Positions 1-9,001 of a stretch of DNA of 64,000 bases are shown piece by piece. The stretch covers positions 108,127 to 172,126 of the forward strand of contig JAUSFN010000017.1 of NCBI GenBank assembly GCA_030649935.1. Direction: 5' to 3'. The notes beneath the pieces are model-generated. The model saw nothing but the letters and a program-made list of their open reading frames with translations, did not search any database and was not told where the DNA came from. The stretch comes from Candidatus Planktophila sp. Its GTDB lineage: Bacteria > Actinomycetota > Actinomycetes > Nanopelagicales > Nanopelagicaceae. The first letter of the stretch is position 1, and every line of letters begins with the position of its first letter. The position numbers were made by a program, and so were the translations under genes.

Positions 1-535
1 CGAATGCACTAACAACCGTCTCGTGAGCTGACTGAGCTCGAGACTTAGCAAGTGCAATAGTTGTTCGTGCAGTTGTAAACACCCCGTCGCCATTTTCACC
101 GCGATGCCGCTCGCTAGGTTGAAAAAGTAAGAACCAGCGGGGTGGAATTACCCAAGTCTCATTGAGAATATGTGGGACTTTGTCTTCGAGTAAATCAACT
201 CCAGCTGTAATGACATCCTCCATCGCCGGAGGGATAAAAAACTGAATAACAGTACTTGGTAGGGATTCCTTAAAGTTATCAAGTGCTGCCCAACAACGAG
301 TTGCAGTTGCCCATGGTGAAACAAAGCGTTCACCATCAATCTCGAGAATGTGAACTCCATCTGGTCGACCCACGGGTGGTTCTGGAAAAACTAAACGACG
401 AAGTGCTAACTCTTCTTCAGAATTATAACTTGCGGAATTAACATCAATATTCTGCCAACGTAAGCGATCAGCAGGTTCGAAGGCCGAAAGTGGCTCGTAG
501 ATACGAAGAGAGGCTACGTACGGAGTTGGTCTCAC
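1..535 (-). CDS. Conserved actinobacterial hypothetical protein (3' end outside window)
   Basis: An open frame on the minus strand starts at GTG 535 and runs off the left edge without a stop, giving 178 visible residues. The protein begins VRPTPYVASLRIYEPLSAF and contains IDGERFVSPWATATRCWAAL and a WVIPPRWFLLFQP stretch. It has no signal peptide or membrane segment. Its GTG overlaps the DUF3073 stop as GTGA, so it is translationally coupled and is the last visible gene of the purine operon. It resembles a soluble protein of unknown function often found next to DUF3073 in Actinobacteria (recalled, not searched). The function is unknown; the reading frame itself is well supported by codon structure. 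Confidence 0.75.
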   Translation of the reverse strand, partial: MRPTPYVASLRIYEPLSAFEPADRLRWQNIDVNSASYNSEEELALRRLVFPEPPVGRPDGVHILEIDGERFVSPWATATRCWAALDNFKESLPSTVIQFFIPPAMEDVITAGVDLLEDKVPHILNETWVIPPRWFLLFQPSERHRGENGDGVFTTARTTIALAKSRAQSAHETVVSAF

Positions 536-708
536 GCACGTGGGATGTAATTGCCCTCAGCAAAGGGATCGTCATCATCTTTTTTATTAGATGTATCGAT
601 TTCACCATGAAGCTCTTTCGTAAGACGATCGAGATCCATATCTTGGGCGTTGTATTTTAAGTCTCGTGCAACTTTTGTCTGTTTAGCTTTTGATCGGCCG
701 CGACCCAT
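532..708 (-). CDS. DUF3073 family protein
   Basis: A 58-residue protein, MGRGRSKAKQTKVARDLKY..., matching the short basic-then-acidic DUF3073 family found throughout Actinobacteria. The N-terminal 20 residues are strongly basic and the C-terminal half is acidic (DDDD near residue 45). The function is unknown. The ATG at 708 is preceded by a strong GGAGG Shine-Dalgarno at about -10 (plus-strand cctcc, 716-720). It lies 42 bases after the membrane protein gene and overlaps the next gene by GTGA. In Streptomyces, DUF3073 also sits next to purF/purM (recalled synteny), which supports both the call and an actinobacterial host. Confidence 0.9.
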   Translation of the reverse strand: MGRGRSKAKQTKVARDLKYNAQDMDLDRLTKELHGEIDTSNKKDDDDPFAEGNYIPRA

Positions 709-750
709 AGTGCGACCTCCTTACTTGTATATGTTTGCCAGAGAGGTAGT

Positions 751-2121
751 TTACCGTGCCTTGGCGCTTGGCTCCAAAGTGATAGCAAATGAGCGAGTTT
801 TTGCCTTGTGGCGTAGGGCAAAATACCCCATTACTTGAAGAAACAGGCTCAACGGCATTGTGGGGATGCGATATCTGTGATCCCCCACGGTTGCCAAAGT
901 AACTAGCCATGAGACGACGACCGGAGTGAGCGTCATGTACGCAATATTGGAGTAAAGCCCCTTCATTGAGCGGAGCCAGAAGAAGCCGACAAACATCATC
1001 GAAATACAGCCAATGACCCAGGCGAAGGAGATTATTTTTCCTGGTAATTTATTAATTAAATCACTTCCCTCTTGGCTTCCTTTGGCAATGCTGTTTAAGG
1101 GGTTGATTTTCAGCCAAGGGTTCCGCGCCATCGTTCCCTCACCTAAAGGGCCAGACCATGGGGACCAATAGAAAAATCCTTTATTAATGAATAAGCGAAC
1201 TCCCTTTACTGGGTGACTTGCATACCACTTAATTACACATTTAAACATATCGCTATCCGTCACGGCATTCGCTGGAGTTGTTGGTTCACATGGCACAACC
1301 GCGCCCGTATGAGGATATCCACCAGAGGTTTCATCACCTGCGCCAACGGCCATATTGCCGCCAAGAATAGATGCAATCACTGCCTTATCCACAGATTGAA
1401 TATTTCGCTGAACTATTAGAGCTGGCGCAATAGACATAATTCCAATTACGCCAATAAGAATTGCCGCTTGAACTTTATGGTTCTTGAACATAAGTGCCCA
1501 TGCAATGGCAATTATTATTGTAGTTAAAATCCAACGAGGTTGTATAAAAGTGGCGAGCGCTGAAATTGCTCCCACTCCAATAATGAACTTTCCAATTTTA
1601 ACTTCTCCCGCTAAATTTTTGGATTTAATAATAAAACCAACAATTAGTAACATACTCGTTGAAAGCAAGCTTTCATATCCAACCACAAGCGTGCTCAACG
1701 AAAGCGTCGGATTAAAAGCGATCGCAATTCCAATGAGAAAGATATAGGGACGAAGTTTTGTATCGCGAAGTTGTTTCACAAAGAAGTAACTTGCATAGGC
1801 ATAAAACGCGCTCTGCACGAATGAGAGTAGCCATACTCCATGAACTACTGAAATTTTCGCAATCAACCAAATAAAAATTGGATAACCCGCGGGCATGTAC
1901 GAAAGTACATTTGCATCAGAGTAATAACCCTGTTTAAGAAGCCCATCAGCGCCAGCAAGCCAACTTTCGCCATCAGATCCTAGCCATCCTCCTCCAGTGA
2001 TGTTTGTCATCGTGATCAACTTAATTGCAAAAGCTAAAAGTGGAATCGCAACTAGGTAAAAGTTATCTTTATTACTCTTCTTTATTGCTTGCTGCCGAGC
2101 TAACTTCGATTTACTAGCCAT
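751..2121 (-). CDS. Polytopic membrane protein, putative GT-C/ArnT-like glycosyltransferase
   Basis: A 456-residue protein with about ten hydrophobic segments. The first segment (residues 21-40) is followed by an external loop GSDGESWLAGADGL (about 48-61) with two acidic residues, then YMPAGYPIFIWL. This layout, with an acidic residue in the first external loop after TM1 and then a conserved YP motif, is typical of GT-C/GT39-type polyprenyl-phosphate-sugar transferases. No family signature can be proven by eye. It begins 5 bases after purM, so it is cotranscribed with the purine operon although it has no obvious purine role. The C-terminal tail is basic. The membrane topology is certain; the enzymatic function is inferred. 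Confidence 0.55.
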   Translation of the reverse strand: MASKSKLARQQAIKKSNKDNFYLVAIPLLAFAIKLITMTNITGGGWLGSDGESWLAGADGLLKQGYYSDANVLSYMPAGYPIFIWLIAKISVVHGVWLLSFVQSAFYAYASYFFVKQLRDTKLRPYIFLIGIAIAFNPTLSLSTLVVGYESLLSTSMLLIVGFIIKSKNLAGEVKIGKFIIGVGAISALATFIQPRWILTTIIIAIAWALMFKNHKVQAAILIGVIGIMSIAPALIVQRNIQSVDKAVIASILGGNMAVGAGDETSGGYPHTGAVVPCEPTTPANAVTDSDMFKCVIKWYASHPVKGVRLFINKGFFYWSPWSGPLGEGTMARNPWLKINPLNSIAKGSQEGSDLINKLPGKIISFAWVIGCISMMFVGFFWLRSMKGLYSNIAYMTLTPVVVSWLVTLATVGDHRYRIPTMPLSLFLQVMGYFALRHKAKTRSFAITLEPSAKAR

Positions 2122-2126
2122 AAGAC

Positions 2127-3185
2127 CTATCTCCTAAAGTCAGAGACCAAGTATGAGCGCCGAGTTTCACTAAAACCAGAAGGCTCCACAACGCCTGCCA
2201 CCCAGGCCTTCATCCCCCGCGCAGCCAACGAAGCTAGGGTTAAACCGGCCGCATCTGCCGAAACGATGGCCACCATGCCGATTCCTGCATTCCATGTGCG
2301 CTCCATGTCAGCCTGTGGAACTCCACCAATTCTTGCCATGAAATCCATTTCAACCGGTAGGGACCAAGTCGAGCGATCATAAATTGCGGTGAGGTGGGCT
2401 GGAATAACGCGCGCGGTGTTTTCTGCGATTCCGCCTCCGGTGATGTGTGTAAATCCACGCAATAAACCTGGCATCGATTTAATAAGAGCTAAGCAATCGA
2501 GAGTATAGATTTCAGTAGGAGTCAAAAATACTTCTCCTGAAGTTTTCCCGTACTCGCTGACATGTGCTTCCAATGACAGTTTTTGAGTTTTAATAATATG
2601 GCGGACAAGTGAAAAACCATTTGCGTGAAAACCACTTGATGGCATTGCAATCAGTACATCCCCGGCTTGAACTAGATGTGCACCAAGTTGATTCTCTGCA
2701 TCAACCACTCCGGTAGCTGCACCAGCAATATCAAACTCATCCTCGCCCAGTAAGCCTGGATGTTCTGCAGTTTCCCCACCTATGAGAGCGGTATTTGCTT
2801 TCTCACAACCGCGCGCAATACCTGCAACAATTTCTGCAATGCGCTCGGGTATAACTTTGCCGACTGCAATGTAATCGGTCATAAATAGAGGCTCTGCACC
2901 ACACACAACTAAATCATCGACAACCATGGCAACTAAATCTTCTCCGATTGTGTCGTACTTACCCAATTCGCGAGCAATCTCAGTTTTAGTTCCTACTCCG
3001 TCGGTTGATGTCGCAAGCAAAGGCTTCTTCATGCTCTTGAGTGCACTTGCATCAAAGAGGCCGGCGAATCCGCCAATTCCACCTACCGCCTCTGGCCGCG
3101 AAGTTTTTGCAATCGACGCCTTCATAAGCTCAACTGCGCGATCCCCCGCGTCAATATCAACACCTGCCTCTTTATATGTACTCAT
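2127..3185 (-). CDS. purM: Phosphoribosylformylglycinamidine cyclo-ligase (AIR synthetase)
   Basis: A 352-residue cytosolic enzyme converting FGAM plus ATP to AIR, step 5 of purine synthesis. Visible family motifs are STDGVGTK (residues 60-67), the nucleotide-binding segment around GGETAEHPG, and PSSGFHANGFSL. The length is normal for the family (about 345-355). Its ATG follows the purF stop with no gap, so translation is coupled to purF. The purF-purM order is the usual actinobacterial one. There is no sign of damage. Confidence 0.97.
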   Translation of the reverse strand: MSTYKEAGVDIDAGDRAVELMKASIAKTSRPEAVGGIGGFAGLFDASALKSMKKPLLATSTDGVGTKTEIARELGKYDTIGEDLVAMVVDDLVVCGAEPLFMTDYIAVGKVIPERIAEIVAGIARGCEKANTALIGGETAEHPGLLGEDEFDIAGAATGVVDAENQLGAHLVQAGDVLIAMPSSGFHANGFSLVRHIIKTQKLSLEAHVSEYGKTSGEVFLTPTEIYTLDCLALIKSMPGLLRGFTHITGGGIAENTARVIPAHLTAIYDRSTWSLPVEMDFMARIGGVPQADMERTWNAGIGMVAIVSADAAGLTLASLAARGMKAWVAGVVEPSGFSETRRSYLVSDFRR

Positions 3186-4658
3186 CTAGTGACCATGTAC
3201 TTCGGTAATTTCAAGGCGCATCTTTCCTTCAGACATATCTGCAGGGATGCGAATCGGATAGGTGCCAGTAAAGCAGGCAGAACATAGCTTGTTTTCATCA
3301 ATTTGTGTCGACTCAATGAGTCCTTCGAGAGAGACATATCCAAGAGAATCGGCACCAATCGAACGTCGAATCTCTTCGATCTCTAAGCCGCTAGCAATGA
3401 GTTCAGCCCGCGTAGCAAAGTCGATTCCATAAAAGCATGGCCATTTGACTGGCGGCGATGAGATACGCACATGAATTTCGCGGGCACCAGCTTCACGAAG
3501 CATTCGAACAATCGCGCGTTGAGTATTTCCACGCACGATTGAATCGTCAACAACAATAATACGTTTGCCTTCAATGATTTCGCGTAATGGGTTGAGTTTC
3601 AAACGAATGCCAAGTTGGCGAATAGTTTGAGATGGTTGAATAAATGTGCGGCCTACATATGAATTCTTAACCAGACCAATTCCAAATGGAATACCTGAAC
3701 CTTTTGCATATCCAATTGCCGCCGGAGTGCCGGACTCTGGAACTGGAATTACCAAATCCGCCTCTACTGGTGCCTCTTGTGCCAGACGCACTCCAATCGC
3801 AACACGTGTGGCTTGAATTCCTTGTCCGGCGATCAATGTATCTGGTCGCGCTAAGTAGACATATTCAAAGAGGCAGCCTTTAGGTTCTGCTATCGCCCAA
3901 CGTTGTGAGCGGACACCATTAATATCGATTGCAATAAATTCTCCAGGTTCAATTTCACGGACAAAGGCGGCACCAACAATGTCGAGTGCCGCGCTCTCCG
4001 ATGCAACTACCCAACCGGTTTCTAGTTTGCCAAGAACTAATGGGCGCACACCATGTCGATCCCGCGCTGCATATAAAGTGTGCTCATCCATAAAGACTAT
4101 TGAGAATGCGCCTTCTAATTGTGGTAGAACAGAAATCGCACTTGCCTCAACATTCTTTTCATTTTGAAGTGAAATAAGCGCCGTCATTATTTCTGTATCT
4201 GTAGTTGCTCCGCGGTCGCGGCCTGTACTTGGCTCTAGTTTTTGGACTAACTCAGCGAGCTCTCCCGTATTAGTCAAATTGCCATTGTGAGCCAAAGCCA
4301 GTGTTCCGTACTTAGTTGGCCGTAACGTTGGTTGAGCATTGACCCATGTACTAGATCCAGTCGTACTATAACGACAGTGTCCAATTGCTAAATCACCGGG
4401 TAATGTCGCAAGATCGCTTTCGGTAAAAACCTGCGAGACTAAGCCCATATCTTTATAGACAAGTATTCGCTCACCATCACTAGTTGCAATTCCTGCCGAC
4501 TCTTGTCCTCGATGTTGCAGCGCATATAAGCCGTAAAAAGCTAAGTTTGCAACTTCTTCTCCGGGCGCCCACACTCCAAATACACCACAGGCATCTTGTG
4601 GACCTTTATCTGAATCCAACATATCGTGATTTAGTAACCCATCAGGGCGCCGGCTCAT
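3186..4658 (-). CDS. purF: Amidophosphoribosyltransferase
   Basis: A 490-residue enzyme catalysing the committed step from PRPP and glutamine to phosphoribosylamine. The N-terminal Ntn glutaminase nucleophile is Cys24 in DACGVFGVW, so a propeptide of about 23 residues must be removed, as in the Bacillus-type enzyme. The C-terminal PRTase domain carries the PRPP loop VVDDSIVRGNTQR. Late cysteines (PCFYG and CSACFTG) fit the [4Fe-4S]-containing class. It follows the SCP-like gene with a 4-base overlap and directly abuts purM. It is the expected feedback-controlled entry enzyme of the operon. Confidence 0.97.
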   Translation of the reverse strand: MSRRPDGLLNHDMLDSDKGPQDACGVFGVWAPGEEVANLAFYGLYALQHRGQESAGIATSDGERILVYKDMGLVSQVFTESDLATLPGDLAIGHCRYSTTGSSTWVNAQPTLRPTKYGTLALAHNGNLTNTGELAELVQKLEPSTGRDRGATTDTEIMTALISLQNEKNVEASAISVLPQLEGAFSIVFMDEHTLYAARDRHGVRPLVLGKLETGWVVASESAALDIVGAAFVREIEPGEFIAIDINGVRSQRWAIAEPKGCLFEYVYLARPDTLIAGQGIQATRVAIGVRLAQEAPVEADLVIPVPESGTPAAIGYAKGSGIPFGIGLVKNSYVGRTFIQPSQTIRQLGIRLKLNPLREIIEGKRIIVVDDSIVRGNTQRAIVRMLREAGAREIHVRISSPPVKWPCFYGIDFATRAELIASGLEIEEIRRSIGADSLGYVSLEGLIESTQIDENKLCSACFTGTYPIRIPADMSEGKMRLEITEVHGH

Positions 4659-4960
4659 GTCGTTATCTTAAGTGGTAAGTACGGTGTTAAATCGGCACGG
4701 AGGCCGGAAGCAGTTATTGCGCCGCTGTTTAAAGCCTCGCTCCACAAAATTTCACCGGAAGCTAAGGCAATCCACGTCGCTGCTGCCATTTCAATCACAT
4801 TTGCTGGTGTGCCGCGTGTATGTGTTGGACCTTCTCCACATTGAATAGCTGCATAGGGTGGGATTCGAACTTCAATCGCACGACCAGGTGCTTTAGCCGA
4901 AAGAAGTGCCAAAGTGCGCTTTACCTCGTCTAATATTTTAGGATCTCGCATCTGCATCAC
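4655..4960 (-). CDS. Sterol-carrier-family small protein in purine operon
   Basis: A 101-residue protein with an SCP2/MDMPI-like C-terminal core ([17 protein letters not shown], then [16 protein letters not shown]). It fits the 'sterol carrier family protein' that many Actinobacteria encode between purL and purF (family recognition from memory). It has no catalytic motif or membrane segment. Its ends overlap purL upstream and purF downstream by 4 bases each, so it is embedded in and coupled to the operon. It cannot be a purine enzyme by sequence. A role in binding a hydrophobic ligand is possible but unproven. Confidence 0.75.
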   Translation of the reverse strand: MMQMRDPKILDEVKRTLALLSAKAPGRAIEVRIPPYAAIQCGEGPTHTRGTPANVIEMAAATWIALASGEILWSEALNSGAITASGLRADLTPYLPLKITT

Positions 4961-7188
4961 CCAAACAAGGTTGGAAAAGTAGAGGTATGTGCAGTGCGAA
5001 GTTCACTAAGTGGGATGACGCACTCATTGATAATTAGCGAATCACCACCGGTAGTACCTAATTTTGAAAGAGTTATCGAATATTTTTCCGCCAATCCAGT
5101 CAGCGTTAGAGCAGTGTTGGAATCAATCGCGACGACAACTCGCCCTGGGGATTCACTTAGTAATTCGATCCCAACATTACCTAATGTGATTGTCGCACCA
5201 ACGAAGTAGCGCAAAACCATTTCTGTTAAGCCAGCCGATAATCCACCTTGACTTAAATCATGAGCGGCTTTAAACAATCCCACGGCATGCCCCTCAAGAA
5301 GTAGTTCTATAAGCCGCATTTCACGGGCTAAATCAGCTGTTGGAGATTGCCCGACACGTTCACCATTTAAAAAAGCCCATTCACTCCCGGCAAAATCTTC
5401 ATACGTATCACCCAATAAGTAGAGATCTAATCCAGCCACATTAAAACTCATCGGGGTGCGAGTTCTAACATCTTGAATTACGCCAAGAACTCCAATTACG
5501 GGAGTTGGCAAGATGGCTGCCGCACCTGTTTGATTATAGAAAGATACATTGCCTCCGGTCACAGGCAGACCCATTTCTAAACAACCGTCTGCTAAACCTC
5601 GAACTGTTTCAGCAAACTGCCACATAACTCCTGGATCTTCAGGTGAACCAAAGTTCAAACAATTGGTAACGGCAAGTGGCCGTGCGCCCGCAGTTGCAAT
5701 GTTACGCGCGGCTTCAGCTAAAGCTAATTTAGCTCCTTGATATGGATTCAAATATGACCAGTTTGCATTGGCATCGGTTGAGATTGCAATTCCTAAATGC
5801 GTACTCTCATCAATTCGAACCATTCCTGAATCATCGGGTTGCGATTGAATCGTGTTTCCCTGAACATATTTGTCATACTGCGAAGTCACCCATGATTTAT
5901 CGGCAAGATTTGGTGTGCCAGCAAGTTTTAGAACTGCAGCCTTAATATCTGAAGCGCTATTTAGGATCGGAAGGGTTACTTTCTGCCCATTCACTACATC
6001 GATATAGGCTGGCTGGGCGAGTGGGCGATTGTAAACAGGACCTTCATGAGCGACTGTACGTGGAGGAACATTGACGATAACTTCGCCGTTCCATGTGATC
6101 TCTAAATGCTCGCCGTCAGTGACCTCACCAATCGCTGTGACGGTTACATCCCACTTTTTACAGATTTCGAGAAAACGCTGCAGCTTATGAGGTTCAACGA
6201 TTGCGCACATTCGCTCCTGTGACTCCGACATTAAAATCTCTTCGGGAGAAAGTGATGGGTCGCGCAGTGGAACCTTATCCAGCGCTACTTTCATGCCACC
6301 TGAACCACCTGATGCAAGTTCGCTTGTTGCACACGATAGACCTGCTCCTCCCAGATCTTGAATTCCAACAACTAAATCCTCTGCAAAAATTTCAAGTGAG
6401 CATTCAATCAAAATCTTTTCTACAAATGGATCTCCTACTTGCACGCTTGGGCGTTTAGTTGATCCTCCGGTGCCAAATGTTTCAGAGGCAAGAACAGAAA
6501 CTCCACCAATTCCATCTCCGCCTGTTTTAGCACCGAAGAGCACCACTAAATTGCCAGCTCCTGCTGCTTTCGCCAACTTAATATCGCTGTGTTTCATGAC
6601 TCCAACACATAGCGCATTTACTAAAGGATTACCGGCATACGTTTCATCAAAGACTATTTCTCCACCAATATTTGGTAGACCTAAACAGTTTCCATATCCA
6701 CCAACACCGGCAACGATTCCTGGTAATACTCGGCGAGTATCTGGCGCATCTGCCGGACCGAATCGAAGTGGATCCATTACAGCGATGGGCCTTGCACCCA
6801 TAGTCAAAATATCTCGAACAATGCCACCGATTCCAGTCGCGGCCCCTTGATATGGTTCGACAAAAGATGGGTGGTTATGTGATTCGATTTTAAAAGTAAC
6901 GGCATAGCCTTGACCGACATCAACTACTCCAGCATTTTCACCGATTCCTACTAATAATGCTTCAGACTTAGGAGCTTTATCGCCAAACTGTTTCAAATGT
7001 ACTTTTGAAGATTTATACGAACAGTGTTCGGACCACATCACTGAATACATCGCTAACTCCGATGATGTTGGGCGGCGACCTAAAATCTCTTTAATTCGAG
7101 CGTACTCATCGGGTTTTAATCCAAGCTCAGCAAAAGGTTGTTTATTCTCAGGTGTGGATTGTGCAATTGCAACCGTATCCAAGGACAT
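4957..7188 (-). CDS. purL: Phosphoribosylformylglycinamidine synthase, large subunit
   Basis: A 743-residue FGAM synthetase of the small PurL type, which needs separate PurQ (glutaminase) and PurS subunits; both lie immediately upstream. Motifs include [11 protein letters not shown] near residue 50, the substrate segment [20 protein letters not shown] near residue 100, and DLSQGGL near the C terminus. The length matches the Bacillus/actinobacterial type (about 740) and not the 1,300-residue fused enterobacterial form. Its ATG overlaps the purQ stop by one base (TAATG). Confidence 0.97.
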   Translation of the reverse strand: MSLDTVAIAQSTPENKQPFAELGLKPDEYARIKEILGRRPTSSELAMYSVMWSEHCSYKSSKVHLKQFGDKAPKSEALLVGIGENAGVVDVGQGYAVTFKIESHNHPSFVEPYQGAATGIGGIVRDILTMGARPIAVMDPLRFGPADAPDTRRVLPGIVAGVGGYGNCLGLPNIGGEIVFDETYAGNPLVNALCVGVMKHSDIKLAKAAGAGNLVVLFGAKTGGDGIGGVSVLASETFGTGGSTKRPSVQVGDPFVEKILIECSLEIFAEDLVVGIQDLGGAGLSCATSELASGGSGGMKVALDKVPLRDPSLSPEEILMSESQERMCAIVEPHKLQRFLEICKKWDVTVTAIGEVTDGEHLEITWNGEVIVNVPPRTVAHEGPVYNRPLAQPAYIDVVNGQKVTLPILNSASDIKAAVLKLAGTPNLADKSWVTSQYDKYVQGNTIQSQPDDSGMVRIDESTHLGIAISTDANANWSYLNPYQGAKLALAEAARNIATAGARPLAVTNCLNFGSPEDPGVMWQFAETVRGLADGCLEMGLPVTGGNVSFYNQTGAAAILPTPVIGVLGVIQDVRTRTPMSFNVAGLDLYLLGDTYEDFAGSEWAFLNGERVGQSPTADLAREMRLIELLLEGHAVGLFKAAHDLSQGGLSAGLTEMVLRYFVGATITLGNVGIELLSESPGRVVVAIDSNTALTLTGLAEKYSITLSKLGTTGGDSLIINECVIPLSELRTAHTSTFPTLFG

Positions 7189-7856
7189 TACTTAACCATC
7201 GCTTTCAAAATGGAAGTAAAAAAACCTAGGCCTTGGGCTGATGGACCAGTTAGTGGGTCAATTGCGTGCTCTGGGTGAGGCATTAGGCCAACTACATTTC
7301 CGCGCTCATTTGTAATCCCGGCGATTAAATTTCGAGAACCATTGGGGTTTACACCAACATAACGCGCAATTACTCTGCCCTCACTCTCTAGCGTGGCGAG
7401 AGTTTGATCATCACATTGAAATGAGCCTTCACCATTTTTAAGTGGAATAGTAATTCGCTCACCTTTGGCAAAGGATGTTGTCCAGGCCGTTGCGTTATTT
7501 GTAATTTCAATCTCTTGATCTCGGCACAAGAAGTGAAGATCAGAGTTTCGAGTCAACGCACCTGGCAATAAATGAGATTCACACAAGACTTGGAAACCAT
7601 TACAGATACCCAGCACTGGCATGCCTTTACCTGCAGCATCGATAACTAACTTCATTACTGGAGCAAAACGAGAGATTGCACCGCAGCGAAGGTAATCACC
7701 ATAAGAAAAACCACCAGGCAAAATCACGGCATCGACTTTCTTTAAATCTGCATCGGCATGCCATAAGGCAACGGCCTCGGCTCCACTTACATTCACCGCT
7801 CGCGCTGCATCGCGATCATCTAGAGTTCCAGGAAAAGTTATGACTCCAATGCGCAT
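7188..7856 (-). CDS. purQ: Phosphoribosylformylglycinamidine synthase, glutaminase subunit
   Basis: A 222-residue class-I glutamine amidotransferase supplying ammonia to PurL. The catalytic Cys85 lies in [10 protein letters not shown], and the His/Glu pair is in [11 protein letters not shown] near the C terminus. [15 protein letters not shown] (about 46-60) is the PurQ oxyanion region. The start ATG overlaps the purS stop (TAATG), and the stop overlaps the purL start the same way, giving three coupled subunits in the order S-Q-L. Confidence 0.97.
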   Translation of the reverse strand: MRIGVITFPGTLDDRDAARAVNVSGAEAVALWHADADLKKVDAVILPGGFSYGDYLRCGAISRFAPVMKLVIDAAGKGMPVLGICNGFQVLCESHLLPGALTRNSDLHFLCRDQEIEITNNATAWTTSFAKGERITIPLKNGEGSFQCDDQTLATLESEGRVIARYVGVNPNGSRNLIAGITNERGNVVGLMPHPEHAIDPLTGPSAQGLGFFTSILKAMVK

Positions 7857-8101
7857 TACTTCTCGACTCTCACTTCATAGGTTTCAATTACTGGATTAGA
7901 GAGTAAAACTTCTGCGGCCTTTTCTACTTCAACCATTTGAGCAGGTGTTGGTTCGCCATCAATTTCAATTTCAAATCTCTTGCCCTGTCGCACAGAGTTG
8001 GCAAAGGTAAACCCGAGTCGAGGTAGCGCAGATGCAACGGCATTTCCTTGTGGGTCAAGAATCTCGGGCTTTAACATCACGTTAACCACGATTTTTGCCA
8101 T
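7856..8101 (-). CDS. purS: Phosphoribosylformylglycinamidine synthase subunit PurS
   Basis: An 81-residue subunit that bridges PurQ and PurL. The sequence has the family pattern: N-terminal strand [20 protein letters not shown], then RLGF and [11 protein letters not shown], ending [10 protein letters not shown]. The length is normal (about 80). It starts 18 bases after purC and overlaps purQ by one base. PurS is not made by organisms with a fused PurL, so it is consistent with the small PurL here. Confidence 0.95.
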   Translation of the reverse strand: MAKIVVNVMLKPEILDPQGNAVASALPRLGFTFANSVRQGKRFEIEIDGEPTPAQMVEVEKAAEVLLSNPVIETYEVRVEK

Positions 8102-8119
8102 TGTATTATTCTCCCTGTG

Positions 8120-9001
8120 TTAGAACTTGCTGCCAGTTAACCGGTAAAAAGCCTCTTCATAGCGCGCTGCTGTTTTTTCGATGATCTCTTGCGGAAGTAG
8201 CGGGGGTGGGCTATTTCTATCCCATCCACTTGCAATCAGGTAGTCACGCAAGAATTGTTTATCAAAGGATGCTTGCGAAGCACCAGGAACCCAGTTTGAT
8301 AGCTCCCAAAACCTCGAAGAATCAGGGGTTAAAGCCTCATCGGCTAGAACAAACTCGCCTGACGCATTGCGACCAAATTCAAATTTTGTATCGGCGAGAA
8401 TAATTCCACGTTCTCTAGCAAAATCTGAGGCTGTATCATATAGCGCGATCGTTAATTTTTTTAATTCTTGAGCCTCTGAAGCTCCAATACTTTTTACGGC
8501 AGTTTCAAAGTCAATGTTAATGTCATGCTCACCAACATCGGCTTTGGTGGCGGGAGTAAATATTGTGACTGGAAGCTTGGAACCATCTAATAAACCTTCA
8601 GGCAGAGAATTTCCACAAATAGCACCGTTGTTTTGATATTCACTCCAACCACTTCCAGTTAAATAACCACGAGCAACGCACTCAATTTCAAACATATCAA
8701 GTGGTTGAACAATTATCGCGCGATCTTCAACAATTGTAGGAACATCTAAAGATACAATGTGATTAGGAACTATATCTTCAAGAAGTTCAAACCAAAATAA
8801 TGAGAGCTGAGTAAGGACCGCCCCTTTACCTGGAATTGTTGATGACATAACCCAATCGAAAGCTGATACTCGATCAGATGCTACTAAGAGAATTTCGTCT
8901 TTGTCATTGGTGTACAAGTCGCGAACTTTTCCGGTACGCAGATGAGTCCACCCAGGTATCGAAGGCGCTGGCGGTGGACCAGCTAAACCAAAACCACTCA
9001 C
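8120..9001 (-). CDS. purC: Phosphoribosylaminoimidazole-succinocarboxamide synthase (SAICAR synthetase)
   Basis: A 293-residue enzyme joining CAIR to aspartate. The family motif GKVRDLY is at residues 24-30, followed by VASDRVSAFDWVM, the ECVARGYLTGSGW segment, and DTKFEFG near residue 200. The start is GTG 9001, and this GTGA overlaps the purB stop. The length is that of the longer actinobacterial/fungal type (about 290-300) and not the 240-residue type. It lies between purB and purS in the same operon. Confidence 0.96.
   Translation of the reverse strand: MSGFGLAGPPPAPSIPGWTHLRTGKVRDLYTNDKDEILLVASDRVSAFDWVMSSTIPGKGAVLTQLSLFWFELLEDIVPNHIVSLDVPTIVEDRAIIVQPLDMFEIECVARGYLTGSGWSEYQNNGAICGNSLPEGLLDGSKLPVTIFTPATKADVGEHDINIDFETAVKSIGASEAQELKKLTIALYDTASDFARERGIILADTKFEFGRNASGEFVLADEALTPDSSRFWELSNWVPGASQASFDKQFLRDYLIASGWDRNSPPPLLPQEIIEKTAARYEEAFYRLTGSKF

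Noticed and set aside
6470..6850. 126-codon plus-strand frame opposite purL.
   Set aside because: Pro/Thr-rich shadow of a conserved enzyme; no ribosome-binding site or family signal.
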